From Anseranas semipalmata (lineage: Eukaryota > Chordata > Aves > Anseriformes > Anseranatidae): 64,000 nucleotides of DNA. Below are positions 1-12,640 of the stretch, one piece after another. The position numbers were made by a program, and so were the translations under genes. Each line of letters opens with the position of its first letter. Positions within the stretch are counted from its first letter, which is position 1. The DNA lies in NCBI GenBank assembly GCA_013399115.1, contig VXAA01001508.1:714652-778651 (forward strand). Direction: 5' to 3'. The notes under the pieces are model-generated. The model was not told the origin of the DNA. It was given only the letters and a program-made list of their open reading frames with translations, and did no database searches.

Positions 1-60
1 GAAGATGGAATACAAATTGGATCCCTTTTAAAAATATGGCTTTAAAACAGACGTTTTAAA

Positions 61-118
61 GGGTGGGAAGGGGGGTTGAGGAGGGAGGGAGAGAGGGGGG
101 AAAGAGAGGGGGGAAAAA
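61..118. repeat. G-rich purine tract with G-quadruplex potential
   Basis: The + strand is almost purely G and A here apart from a few T, with at least six runs of three or more G within 55 bases. Four or more closely spaced G-runs are the usual requirement for a G-quadruplex. Confidence 0.85.
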
Positions 119-319
119 TGTCTCTTAAATGTGTTCAGAACATTTCTGCAGCCTGCAGAGCTGGGATTGTTTATTAGAAGATAAGATAGTGAAAAATGTA
201 TTTTGCAGAAAGAAAATAGTAAAGCTGGTTTCCCGGCAGATAAGAAGCCAAATTTCTATTTTATGCTCAGTTGAATGATTCAGTTACATTATCTGGGAGG
301 CAGCAGTGAAATAACACCC

Positions 320-690
320 TTCGGAAATGAGGCTGCGAGGACAGGCGGCTCAGAGGCGGCAGCTGCGGCCCCCACCCAGCAGCTCCGGCCCCCAGCCCAG
401 GGATGCCCCTGGGGGCCCAACCCTCCCTGAGCCTGAGCCTGCGCAGCTCTGGAGCTGGGAAGACGCAGGATTAGTGCTCGTGTCTTCCTGCGATCCGCTG
501 GTGCTGCTGTTTTGTAAGCAACGCTTCTGGTTGTTCGGGGGGGCTCCTTCATTCTTGCCACAATGCAGCCTGCCTGGGACTGTGGCTTAGAAGAATCGAC
601 AGGAGAAGAGAAGGGACCCACGCAGACACAACTGCTGTCCGTGTCTCTGCAGGAGGACTGCAGGGCCTGGAGTGACGGCAGGATCATGCT
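320..690. other. GC-rich patch, open on both strands, function not recognised
   Basis: The patch is clearly richer in G+C and CpG than its flanks. It holds a 132-codon frame on the minus strand (289-687) and an 87-codon frame on the plus strand (327-590). Neither translation resembles a family I know; both are rich in Pro, Ala, Arg and Ser, as expected of random GC-rich sequence. I treat it as a composition feature, possibly a regulatory or untranslated exon. Confidence 0.5.
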
Positions 691-3600
691 GTTTTTCTCT
701 CCGCATCGCCTTTCCGTTTTTCAAGTCTGATGTCCACAGAGGCAGCTACTGTATTGTGTGGGAGAACTAACGTGACATATGCCAGGACATGTGTTTTTGC
801 AATTTTACAATGAGTTCTGCAGCATTTGGGATTCTCCTCAGAGCTCCAGCTTCAGGAAAAAGGCAAAAGCAAAGAGGAAAAAAGGAAATGGGAAAAAGAA
901 AGTAGAACTTACTTAGCATTCTGGCCGTGAAGAACAGCCTGTTTATATGAAATAAGTACCCTTTTTAGTCTCAAAATCCAGTAAAGAAATCGGTATTGTT
1001 ATTTTGAAATAAAAACTCCACAGAGTAAGCACAAGAAACATCTCTGCCCTTTTTTACCCCAGGATTCTTAAATGACAGACTCTCCTGTTTTGATTGCCCA
1101 AGGTTGGCAATATTATTTGCTGTGGTCCTTAGGAGACTTTACTTTTGTTTTTCTTTCCCTTAATATAAATGTCATTCCTTCTTAAAGCTTATGGCTCCCT
1201 CTGTAAATGAAGAAACAAACGAAGCATGTGGCACATTAGTGCCAATCTTTTCCTTGCACTAGAGGCTCTGGCTTACAACAGTGGTTATTGTGTCCTTGAT
1301 AAGTCCATTTTTTATTTACTGAGCCATTTAATTCATGATTTATGATTTGTACGGGCCTGTCCACACTGATCATCCAAAGAGAAAGCCACTATTAAAGGAC
1401 AAAGCAGCTCTCTGCAAGTTTTTACAGTCTTTGTCATGGGCGATCTGAGCTGCCAACAGAAGCTACATCAGACTTTGAGCTGATGTATGGGTTCAGGTGT
1501 TAAGCGTACAGCTTGGAGTACGTAAAATCAAACTCCTGCATTAGGGATTGTGGAGGAGAATGTTTTTCTGGGTGAGACCAAGGTGTGATGGCAGCCGTGT
1601 CCACGATGTAGTGAGGGAGCTGGCAATGGGCTTGTCCTCTTCAACTTGATGGTTTTTAGTGGCCTGTTTGGATGACTAATGATTGTTATCCAGGTACTAG
1701 TGGGCAGATATATCACATTAATTGACTTATAATGACGTCTTGGATAATGGCATGATTTGGAAAATTAAGAACTGAATGCCATGGGGAAAAAAGAACTGTT
1801 TATCGAGCAGAAAGTGTATATCTATGTAGAGGCATGTATCACCAGAAATAAGATGGTGATTCAAAGAGTGAAACGGAGAAAATATTCCTTCTTAACCAAC
1901 ACAGATTTGAATATGCCTTGAGGGTCTGTATTTGATTACCTGTATAATATTATGCTTTATTATGCAATTTACAGCTTAAGGTTCCGATTAAGACTGAATT
2001 GCCACCGCAGTAGGTAAGCATTGATTAGACACATGACAAAGAAAGTCCTTGCTCCAGCCTTAATTTTTGAGAGAGGATAAAAGAAAGGAATATCTCCAAG
2101 TTCATTGAGCAGCTGAGCGGGGACTGGAACCCAATTTCTGTACTGTAAATCTTACTAAAACTTCCTTGTCATTTTCAATACTGAGTTTCCTTTCAACAAC
2201 ACTCCTATGTATCAGTTTGATCCACGATTTTGACAACAACATGTCAAAACAAGTCCTTCTGAAAAGGTCTCAGGGAATTTTCACTTCTACTTTCAGGATA
2301 TATTTCAATAGTGCCAAACTTTCCATTTCCACATTGTATTTTTTCATTATAGTGTAACACAAAGTGGTGAGCTGATAAGGTTCTGAGGAGACATGCCAGA
2401 CATTTTAATCTTGCTTAATGGTTTAATTTTTTTGATATGAAACTCTGAAAGTTTAGTTGTACGGACAGTTTAAAAAATGTTGACTTCCAACATAATCGGC
2501 AGGTTGGGTGGTGGCCTCCTGCACTACCTTCCTGAGCCAGTTTTCTTCTTTTAAGGCCATATGTTGATAATAAAGGGACCTGACGGATTATACTGTCACT
2601 CTCACTGCTTTCCTCTCACTGTTAAAGAGCTAGAAATATTTACCCTTTCTTCTCCCAAATCTAGTAACAAAATTTTGAGTCTTCACCTCTGCTGGCCAAA
2701 TTTTCAGCAGAAATTCCAAAATGAGGGAGTATTTAAAGAAAAGAGATCTCCTAAGGGGAAGAGAGATTAAGAATTAGAGAGATTATTTATAGCTTGCATC
2801 CTGCTGTGGATAAGACAGCACTGCAGTGCCCAGCTACTCAGTAATTGTGAAACCAGTGCCGTGTTCCTCAGGAACCCCGTACAGCATCTGAGGTGGTCAG
2901 GAGAGCAAGGGTAATGCCTTTTAGACTGCACTCTCTTTACAGCACACCTCTGCCTTTTTTTCTTTTTTTTTTTTTCTAAGTACCATGAGGTCTTTGTCCA
3001 TTGCTGGGACTCCAGAGCACTACAACCACACACATAAAATAAGCTATATTTTGAGTCTGTTAATGTTTTCACCTCTAGGGTAAAGGCTGGTCTGGCTTGT
3101 TAGGGAAACCTGTCGTGTGCTGTAAAAAATAATTGACACATACCTTTGTGAATAACCATCACAAACTCCTTCATTGGGTTTTGTGGTTCAACCTCTTGGG
3201 AAAAGCAGTGTCAGTGTGAAATGCATCCAACAACTTTGGATGAAGGTTTTTGAAAGACTGTATGTGAATGAGTCTTGCTCTTCCTGAGTATGGTCTGATG
3301 AGTCCATCCATGTATTTGCCTAAGCACTGAAAATAGTCCCTCTGGACAGATGGAGAAGAGTTGTGCCTGGTCCCACTGTGCAGAGTGGATGTGGGTGTAC
3401 AGATACACACAACACTGCTGCTGGCAGAGGTGACGGCAATAGAGGAGACTAAGCTGATGTTGAAGATGATTTAATTGTAAGGGTTGCTAAAGGCATAGAC
3501 TGTTCAATAAACAACATACTTGACTATTCAGAGAAGGTACATGCAAGAGCTTATGAATTCTTTTTTGAAACAAATGCATGCTTTGCATTGGCCTGCATGT

Positions 3601-4521
3601 TACCAAATCTCTTTTGGTATATTTGCCATCTCTAGTCATGACCGAAAGACTTTGACATCTGATGGAGGCTCAGGAGTCCAGAGCACTGTGAAGAGAAAAT
3701 GGATTTTCTGTCCTATAAGAAAATTGGATATTTTGATATCTGTTTTTCTCAGGAACTCAAATAAAAATGGAAAACAAACAAAAAAAAAAACACCACCACC
3801 AACAACAAAAGAGGGATATCATTTTATAGAATGAAAAGTTCCTGGTCATTGTAACTGACATATCATCTTGTGCTGAATTTTGCTTCAAAAGGGCAGCTGT
3901 CCAAGGTGCGGGAAGTTGGCTGAGACATCCCAGTTCCACGTGCCTCTGTAATAAAGGCTCGATTCAGGAGAGATGCAAAAAGGTAGTTTATTGCAAGTGC
4001 TTCCTAAGTGACTTCTCTGGTCAAAGGCTAAGATCTGTTGTGGTGTGTCAGTTGTGGAAAGCCACCTTGCAAACCCCTGGTCGACTCTGTGAGGAACCAG
4101 AGGACTCCACTGGCTGGGGCCATTAGCCCTTTGACCCCCATCACAGCTAAATTTAATGAAAATATAAACCCTTAACAATACAAAAAAACCTCTATATTAT
4201 TCCAAGACATTTTGGTCCTCATTTGCCTTGTGAGCACAAAAAGAGAACAAGACTGCCCAACTGCTCTATTTTGTGTTCTCAAAATCATCGTCACCCCTGC
4301 TGGTGGTTGTGGGATCTTGGTACCGAGGTTTTCACCACCGGAGAGGTTCAGGACAAAGTAATATATCTGAGTGGCTGTGACAGTCTGCCTTTCTGTGCGC
4401 TGTCATTTAGACAACTGCTTTCTACCCCTCGAAATTTCTTTTCCCTTTCTTAAGATCCTTCTTCTGTAAAAGCTGACTAGTGGTGGGAATGGGAAGCCTA
4501 AATAGCTTTCAGGAGCTCATA
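691..4521. other. Non-coding unique DNA
   Basis: AT-rich sequence with stops in every frame and no translation over about 105 codons. It includes a T-rich run (2957-2977) and an A-rich stretch with CAA/CCA units (3776-3810). I see no gene. Confidence 0.8.
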
Positions 4522-4640
4522 TTTTTCTTTTCTTTTCTTTTCTTTTCTTTTCTTTTCTTTTCTTTTCTTTTCTTTTCTTTTCTTTTCTTTTCTTTTCTTT
4601 TCTTTTCTTTTCTTTTCTTTTCTTTTCTTTTCTTTTCTTG
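4522..4640. repeat. (TTTTC)n pentanucleotide microsatellite, about 23 copies
   Basis: C residues recur every five bases from 4527 to 4637 without an interruption, giving about 23 units of TTTTC (AAAAG on the other strand). It is a pure polypyrimidine/polypurine tract of about 118 bp, long enough to be length-polymorphic and to form triplex DNA. It directly abuts a different pentamer array. Confidence 0.99.
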
Positions 4641-4657
4641 TAGTGTAGTGTAGTGTA
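4641..4657. repeat. (TAGTG)3 pentamer array adjoining (TTTTC)n
   Basis: Three TAGTG units and a partial one directly follow the TTTTC array with the same five-base period. This gives a compound pentanucleotide repeat. Confidence 0.95.
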
Positions 4658-5469
4658 CCCATTTCACCTTCATGTGCTTAAGTGCAATGCCACTGCATTA
4701 CTTTCAGTCCGTGGAATTACGGAGCAGGATGTTGGCGCCTCTGTGTCATTCATGGCATTATGTCATACAGCTCTGAGCAGGACTTTGTTTTGCTCTGCTG
4801 GCACAGATGGGTGGAGTTCATATAAATCTCAGACATTATTTCGGGAGATTTTCACATCCCCTAAACTATGCACATGGCTGTGTTCATTTTTTGGCTCAGC
4901 CTCAGAACTAGCTTACCCCCATAGTGCTGCAGTGGTGTGACAGGACTCACACTGAACCAGCAGGCAGCAGGGCTGGGCATAGGGACTTCGTCGTTATTTT
5001 GTCTTGCAGACTCTGCTGTGCTATTGTCTGTTAGTATTGCAAATAAAATATTGATTCACCCAAACAAGGGCTTTATGGGGGCCAAAGAACAGAAAGAGAT
5101 TGTAGCTTGGCTTGAAAGTGGGAAACAAACTCTTCCAAACCGAACAGGCACAGTAGGAGTTAATGAAAGGTTGAGAAAAAAGCCATTTCTCTTAGCATTT
5201 TGTTTTGTTTTGTTAATCAGTAAAAGAGTCGTTGTTTCTCCAGGCCTGTGGGGACTAAAGTAAAAGCCCCTGAGATGATTACATTGGATATGAGCTAAAG
5301 TATCTTTCCAAGAGATAAAAAATGTCTGGCTGACTAATAACTATGAGACAACAAAAAGAGAGAGAGCAAAGAGAAGAGAGAAAATGTAATGCAGTCAGAG
5401 TCACAGAGGTCTGCTGTGGGAGCATTTTAACATGCACACAGTCTCCCCCACCACACACACATAGCTATC
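4658..5469. other. Non-coding unique DNA
   Basis: A 95-codon frame (4653-4940) and a 108-codon frame (4937-5263) are present but match nothing I know and look like chance. A GA-rich purine stretch lies at 5347-5385 and a short CA run at 5450-5460. Confidence 0.7.
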
Positions 5470-5830
5470 TCTTTAATGTGCCTGTTTCTCTCACTCGCTT
5501 TGTAAAAATACTGCCATGAAAGTGGGAGAGTTTATTTATAGAGAGAGCACAAGAAAACAAATGTTTCATTTGCTGAACTCTAACCTCTTTCGATATTAAT
5601 GTGTGTGATAAATTCGTTGGCTAAAGGCAGGAGATAAACGAACTGCATTTAGCCACCAAATTACATTCCTTGCTATTCTTCAGTGAGAAGAGCCAGAGAA
5701 ATGCTGGCGACTGTTTTCTCGTCAGCACCGCACCTAGCACATTATGAGAGATACCAGTGACTAATAAGAGCAGCTCTGCAAGCAGATATTTTATTCCCAC
5801 AATACCCTAACAAGAAGCCTGAATTTCCTT
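5470..5830. promoter_or_regulatory. Candidate conserved non-coding element (unverified)
   Basis: The stretch has balanced composition without simple repeats. It holds several transcription-factor-like words: a MEF2/TATA-like TTTATTTATA (5531-5540), ATTAAT and GATAA elements near 5595-5635, and a TTAG/TAAT-rich core. This is only the look of a deeply conserved vertebrate non-coding element; no alignment was possible. Confidence 0.25.
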
Positions 5831-8800
5831 CAGAATGGATGCCTAGACTTGGGTTTTCCTCTGCAGGCTGATCTGCATCCTGCAGCTACCTGGAACCCTA
5901 TAGACAGCAATCACACTCCATACGCTCCTCCTGCCTGGGTGAGATTTCAGGCTCTGCCTGTGACAATCACATTGGAACTAGTCAAACAGCATTTGCCAGG
6001 TAATTTATTCAGTTGATGTTATAGTATTTTGATAGCATTATTTGCCAATTTTCTCCTCCTTCTTCCTCCATTACATATCCAGTTTATAGAACTGGTGAGA
6101 CAATTTGCAAATACGTTTAACAGATCAGATTCACAGCACTTTGCAAATAAAATATTATAGAAGTAATTCCCATTCTTCTAAACCAGAAAGTCAGCAACAA
6201 CCACAAGAGAAAAGCTTTCTCATTTCTATTCCTCCATTCCAGTGCCTGGTGGGAAGGGACGAGCAGGTTTCCTGGAAGACTGATACTTCTAGTGTTCAGA
6301 TTAAAGCTCACAGAAGTCTTCAGGGTTCGTTCTAAAAATTTTTAAACTTGCTAGAAAAATGATAGTAAGTTATGTACTTTATTCATTAAAAATGTCATTT
6401 TTTACTACAAAATATTTATTCCATTGCCACTAGAGGTGCATGAGTGAATATGTGCCTTCTAAGAAATTGCAGGGATGATTGTCTTATATAGCATGCTTTA
6501 TTATATATTATGTCTTATATTTGTAGCTATCTGACAGTGATAAGAAATTCATTGGGAATATTTGAATCTAGGACAAGGCAACCTGAACTTTTTAGTCCTG
6601 CTGCAACTGACTTCACTTTCCTAGGCAAAATTTGCCTCTCTGCAATGGCCACAGACTTTGACTTGGGCACTGTTCTGGGTCTGTTGGGAGGCTTTGAGTG
6701 GGGTCATCTATCTTTACTTACAGACATACTCCCGAAGAACAAGATATTCATGTTCTTTCCGAGGAATGGGTGTTGGGAGTTCATTTACCTATTTTAGCTA
6801 AGTGCAGGTCAAAAAGGGATATGCAAAGGAAACAAAACCAAACTTCACCCGTCCTTCTAAGATCTTTCCCACCACGAGCTTTCAGATCTGCTTGCTGAAT
6901 GGGCCAGGAAGGGATTGAGGTGGGGGAAAATGCCTCTTTGGTACAATTTTCATATGATGAGAGTCTATAAACCCATAGTTTCTTATGTGTCTTCAGAAAG
7001 CTCTCGCTCCCTCCCTGACAGTACCTCTTACACACAGTCACAATGGAAGCTAAGAGAAAGGTAGGTTAAGCCACTCTGAGCTCCAGGCTGCATGGCTAGC
7101 CTGCTGTCTGCAGTCAGCCAGCACAGATAAAATTACGGTAGCTGGGCTTCTGCACCGACATTCCTTCTTACCACAAACAAGACCATTCATTGACTTCTAA
7201 TTTTATTTTATTTTATTCAACTGACTTGGTAGTGAAATGGAGTTTAATGAGGGAAGATCTAACTGTCTGAGACTGATGACTTTAATGGTGTTAATGAATC
7301 CTATACAACTTATGCATAAAATAGACTACTTATCAAGGTCATTGTATATTTGCTTTAGTGAAGCAACAAAAAGTATCAATCTTTCTTCTAAACCCAGCAG
7401 ATTATATAAAGCCAAGTAAGTATTTAAAACCTAACTTAGAAATATGAAAAGGGCACGTTTTCTCCAGGTTCTCAAATGATTCTTTAGAATTAGCAGATGA
7501 TTTAGTGACATTAACCTTGAAAGGCCCCAAATCCATCCAGCAAATCTAAAAGGAATGGAACCGATTTCTCTGGATTGGCGAGGTATAAAATTACATCGTC
7601 AGTGTATAATAGCTGAAACTCTCTTATTGATGATTAACCACATTTATTAACAGAAGGCTATAATCCAAAGATGTTATTTGTACAATGACTGAGATGCAAT
7701 ACAGTGCTTTCTAAAGGACCAGATCATGAAATTCACCAAAGGTCACCATGAAACCCCGCAGAAATTAGAGCATCAGTCTTGGAAGAAATCTATAGGCAGT
7801 CCTATTGGCCTTTCTATCTAGTGCAAAACAATTCTGACTGGTTCCTCTGGAAGTTTCCTTGGTTTTAATTCAACTCATTGCAAGTTTAGACCCAGGCCTC
7901 ATTTGTACTGGAGTTTTTAGCTAGTAGCATAAGTAATATTATTGTTAACTTCCAGGCTGGGAAGAGAAATGTTGAGGAGCCTTGGTAAGAAGATGATCCA
8001 GAGAGGTTCATTGCTATTTGAGGTGTCTGCGGAGGGACTATACAAAGAGACCATTTTTGCCAGGGCGGTTCATCATCATAGGTCTTAAACAATGTGTAAA
8101 AGACCTAACTTATAGAAAATGGATGGAGAAGTGACTGGGGGTAAGAACGATTTGGAAGGCACAGCTGGTGAATGACAAAGAGAAGTGCTTCTACCCCAAG
8201 TGGAGTTTCACGATGGGTTTATTTTCAGCCTGGTGCTGTGACTGGTGAAGCATGTGCTGAGCACCGAGAATCCCCACAAACATTTCCAAATACTAGCAAT
8301 AGTAGTCCAGCTTCTTGACAAAATTTTAATGCAGGCAACTTTGTTTTCACTTGTTTAAATCCATTTTCAATTTCAAATTAAACTCAGGACTCCTCAGTAA
8401 TCCCCACGTTCATCTTTGCACAGCATTGCTGTATTTTGGTCAATAACTGCCATGTTCCATCTCAGAGGCAGTGGCATTTTGGTGTTATGCTGCTTGTCTT
8501 TGTGCGTGTTGTCTATAAATCACTCTTGCATCTCTTAGAACAGAAAATTATTTTTGAATGCAAAGATAAAACCATCATTAAAACACAAGGATGTCCAGCA
8601 CACCTACCTAGAGAATATATACAATGCTACAAAACTACGTCTCCCTTTCCACTCTCTCTCCCTCTCAACCTGCATGAAATTACTAAGGCAGAAAGGAGAG
8701 AATTTGTCCTGAATTTTAAATAACATTGCATTTAAAAATGCTGGGGTTAACAGTGGCAGCTAGAAGCTCTGCTTTGGTTTTTGGAGCTGAGGAAGAAATG

Positions 8801-10690
8801 CAGTCCAACCTATGAGACGTTAAAAAAAAAAAAAAATTAAAGAAATCTAGTACTGAACTATTCTCTTGAAAATCATTTGAAAAGGGCAAAGTATTGGAAT
8901 CTGAGACAATAGGAAGAAAAATGATCTTGGTTTGGAAAGTCTGCTTGCATTCTAATGAGAGAGGCTGTTCTTGGAAAAACAGGCACCTTTACTGCACTCT
9001 GTAAGTAGAAGCTGGTATGTCAGGAATAGGCACCATATTCCCTCTGACTTCTTGTTGGACAGACAAAAATTATATCCATTGACTGTAGTTAATGAGAACC
9101 TCTGAATGGAGCTAGTTCCATAAAAGGAGTCTATTAGAGTGAGACCGGCTTTCCTCTTTCAAAAATATTGTGAAGAACTTGGAATGTTTTCCTCTCTTTA
9201 ATTAAGACAAGAAGCTGACATCTTTAAAACTTTTGCAAACCTATAATCTGAAGAAATGTTTCACTTTGAAAAATTGAAAGTATTTTCATCTGGTATTTGA
9301 ACAGTTCCCTCCGCTCCATAATTAAATAGTTAAAAGGTAGCGTAACTCTGTATATTATAAAATCATGACATTAATAATTCTGCACCAATTTAAAAATGGA
9401 AAGTCATTCTGAACTGGTAAATTGGCATTTTTCAGAGAAAATGTCAGAACAAAATGTTTTGACAACTCTGAAACTCAAAAAATATGGAGTTGAGGAGAAA
9501 GTCAAAACTGTTCCCTAGCTTGCAAAGTTCTATTATCCTGAGAGAAAATGTTTTGGCAAAAAAAAAAAAAAGAACCAAAAAACCACCTGTTCAAGAGCTG
9601 GCTGTGATTTATGTGTGCTGTTCAGGGACACCCAGGCTTTTTAGTGCAGCAGTTAATCTGAAGACCTCCTTCCACGCATAGGAGGTATTTGCAGGACTAT
9701 CTTCATCCACATCTTCCTTCTGGTTTTCTGCATTTGGTTGTGGATGGACCAGTCTGAATAATGCTTCCAGCAAAGAATTTCCCAGTTCCACTACTGGGAA
9801 CACCCATCTTTACATCCACTTTTCATATTAGGCCTGATGTTCCTTCACCTTGGGTAACAGCTGCCTGTGCCCCTCACGGTTCAGAGCCACATGGTTCCTC
9901 CCCACAGTCCTTCTGCAAGCACTGCTCTTCACCCTCTGTAACCTCACTGCTGTGCCAGCAGGCCTCAGGACAGATGCACGCTCTGCAGGGAATGGAGATG
10001 GGAGGATTTCCCCCTTGCCAGTGCAATGCTTTCTAGTTAAGCTGGACCTTGACCACAAATATGGGAATATCAGCAACCTTCAGGAATGCTTGGAGCTGAG
10101 CATTTGGATTTTGGCTTGCTTTGGTTGCTCACAGCATAACCGCAGATCCTCCCCGTCCTTTCTCCCCACCCTGCCTTGGCAAGAGGAGCTACATAGAAAG
10201 ATCTTTCCTGCCAACTTGTGCATCTCTCCCTGTAGATTAGTCAAAGGAGCAGATAAAGAGGGTTGAATGACTGAGTAAGGCTGCAAATGAACTCCCATTA
10301 GCTCTTGCTGTATATCTCTGGTGGAGGGGTTTGGTAAACAGTTAGCACTTATCTCTCTGCTCAGCATTTAGCTGATTTCCATAATGAGCTCCATTGAACT
10401 GAGAGGCCTCGAGGTGTCCCAAGGCTTCTGAGACGCAATGTGTTCTCTAAATCTGATTTATGTAAAGGTGAAGGCAATTGTGTTAACAAAGGAGAGGAAC
10501 ACGATCAACATGCAGTCTGCAGCGGCTGGGAAGGCAGTGGTTTCTGCAGCTGGCTCTCCGAGAGGGATCCAACAGCAGCCGGCCGCAGGCTGGGGCGGCA
10601 TTGAGATGCAGCCTTGGAAAACACGGCCGGGAGGAAGATGCATGGGTTTTATTTATTATTATCTTCAGTTTTTTCTCTCCCCCCCTTCAG
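5831..10690. other. Non-coding AT-rich DNA with small simple repeats
   Basis: No supported gene. It includes (TTTTA)3 at 7201-7217, a 15-A run at 8822-8836 and a 14-A run at 9558-9571. Frames reach 138 codons (9850-10266) but resemble nothing known. Confidence 0.75.
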
Positions 10691-10747
10691 AACAGAGAAA
10701 AGCTGCAGCTCTGGGGCATGCAGAATCCATCTTAGAGGCAACCGGAG
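10691..10747 (+). other. Candidate 57-nt internal exon (weak evidence)
   Basis: A long pyrimidine tract (10668-10688) ends in CAG at 10688-10690, a strong splice-acceptor shape. Fifty-seven bases later GAG|GTGAGC (GT at 10748-10749) is a strong donor shape. The interval is a multiple of three and is open in the frame of the long ORF 10438-10971, although another frame has a TAG. The peptide is not recognised. Splice-like motifs are common by chance, so this could equally be intronic noise or a lncRNA exon. Confidence 0.2.
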
Positions 10748-12053
10748 GTGAGCCAGCCTGGGGTGAGCCCCCTGGGCGTGCGGTCCCTGCTGAGCCCCAG
10801 CGCTGCTGCTCGGTTCCAGCCTCAGCCCTATCTCCGCCTGGCAGGTTGGGCTGCAGAAACCTCACTTTGGGCCTGAGCACAATCTCAATTCCTCCTGCTC
10901 AGTCAGGCACAAAATCCTGCAGACTCTGGCAGTCCCTTTTGTGGGCTGGAGTCTATCTGTCACAGCCATGAACAAAGAAAAGAACATTTGTACAGGTTTT
11001 TACAAAATCACTTATTTCTTTGTATCATCTCTGTGGGCCCCTATTTCCATTCAGTGCCAATGGGCTCCGTGCTTACAACCAGAGGGCCCGTCCAAGGCCA
11101 CATACATCAGCAGTTACTTAGAGCCAGCTCTGAAATAGGTGGACCTCAGGGGCTTTTGGCCACAATTTAGAGAAAACTATTAAACTACAAAATAATTTCA
11201 CAAAGGAGAAAGTGGAAATCTTCTCATGTGATGGAATAGAAATTAAGACTTGGAGAAAAAATTGCAGGAAAAGGATGCTATCATTGGGAATAATTCTACT
11301 TTACTTGCAGTGGGAACTCTATGAGTCAGTCGAACTTTTGCATGGCTGGATGCTTTAAGCAAGGATAATCATAAAGAGGGATGAGTAGAACATGAAGAAA
11401 AAAGGATCAAATACATATTTTTCTCATGGTAAATTAAGAGAAGATTGTAGGACTGGAAATTCAGACAAGGCAAATGCAATGGAATACCATCACGACAGAA
11501 CTAGCCAGCTGCCTCTGCTTTAATCCCTGCTCGCAGGGTGGAGATGACAATATGAGCATTTCTGTCTCTCAAGGAGAAGAGACGTGTTTTTCTGCTAGTT
11601 TGTATTTAATTCTGTATTTTGCAATTTCTTACACCAGCTATTCTGCTAAACTTGGTTTAATATGCAACAAACACTAACCATATAAACAACACGTCTGTCC
11701 TAAACCCTTATTATAATTCCCAGAACCACTTGCAGGCTTTCTGAAACCCATTATTATAATTATAATCAAGAATCACAGGACACTGCTATTTGTGCCAAAA
11801 ATATATATACACTAAATTGTTTGTACAGGCCACAGAGAGAAAGCGAGATAGAGAGAGAGCTGCAGCTTCAGTGTTGCTCAATTCGTGAGCAGTAACTCCC
11901 AACCCATTTAATTTTTCCTCTTTCATTTTCCAATTTAACTTGTAGCTGCTGAGATCCGGGCTAATATTTGCTTTGTCCTGCGTGCTCTCCTGTAGCCTCA
12001 ATGCAGGGAACCTTGAGCTGTGCCCGTGTCTCCTGTGCCTCCTCCTGCCCCAG
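10748..12053. other. Non-coding DNA, GC-rich at the left edge
   Basis: The first 120 bases are GC-rich with repeated GGGTGAGCC-like words. The rest is AT-rich, with short TTATAATTATAAT stretches near 11750 and a GAGA tract near 11837-11860. I see no gene. Confidence 0.7.
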
Positions 12054-12148
12054 GCGGGACCCCCAGCCAGACCCCAGCCCCTGCCCTGGGTGAGGATCGG
12101 GGGATGCTGCCAAGATGCAGTGCTCAGGGCACATCAATCACGGCACAG
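12054..12148 (+). other. Candidate exon in a GC-rich pocket (weak evidence)
   Basis: The pyrimidine-rich CCTCCTCCTGCCCCAG ends at 12053 as a good acceptor. Two donor shapes follow: TGG|GTGAGG with GT at 12090-12091, and a consensus CAG|GTAAGG with GT at 12149-12150. An ATG at 12115 opens 11 complete codons before the second donor. The encoded residues are not recognised. It could be a lncRNA exon or coincidence in GC-rich DNA. Confidence 0.2.
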
Positions 12149-12556
12149 GTAAGGAGCATCGCACTTCAGAAATGACTGCAACGATACTCAGCAGATGCAA
12201 AATGCGGGCAAACTTGGTGGAAAATGCAAATGCAGCATGGAGCTTAGTTTTATTAGTCTTTTGCACACAGTTCCTCCCTCTTGAAACACTTTGCAATCAA
12301 AAGACACTGGAGTGGACTATTTTGAGCCCTGATTCTTCACACTAAGAGGTAATGCTGATTAAGTTGTGCCAGCACAAGGCATGATACCGATATTCTTCCT
12401 GAGGACTGTCTCAGAGAAGTACGAGGCCAGATTCTGATCTTATATTAGAATAGGTGGGGAGCAACATCACCGGGGTCAAGCTGCTGCCTGGGCACTGGAA
12501 CAGATTTAATCTTCTCAGGTCTGTGCTTTGAACAAACAGTTCTTCAGTGTTGCTTT

Positions 12557-12640
12557 CATGTATGCATGTATACACATATATATGTATGTGCATGTGTGTA
12601 TGTGTGCATATGTATGTATTTATATACATTTATATGCACA
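12557..12640. repeat. Degenerate TATG/TG alternating purine-pyrimidine repeat
   Basis: Imperfect ATGT, TGTG and TATA units alternate purine and pyrimidine over about 84 bases, with short palindromic words such as ATATAT and GCATATG. It is a decayed microsatellite with Z-DNA or cruciform potential. Confidence 0.9.

Noticed and set aside
3930..4200. Possible retroviral LTR-like stretch (AATAAAGGCTCG, TTTATTGC, CCATTAGCCC words)
   Set aside because: No TG...CA ends, primer-binding site, target duplication or internal retroviral sequence could be found.
7886..8092. 68-codon minus-strand frame with a protein-like look
   Set aside because: No recognisable domain, no splice support and a length expected by chance.
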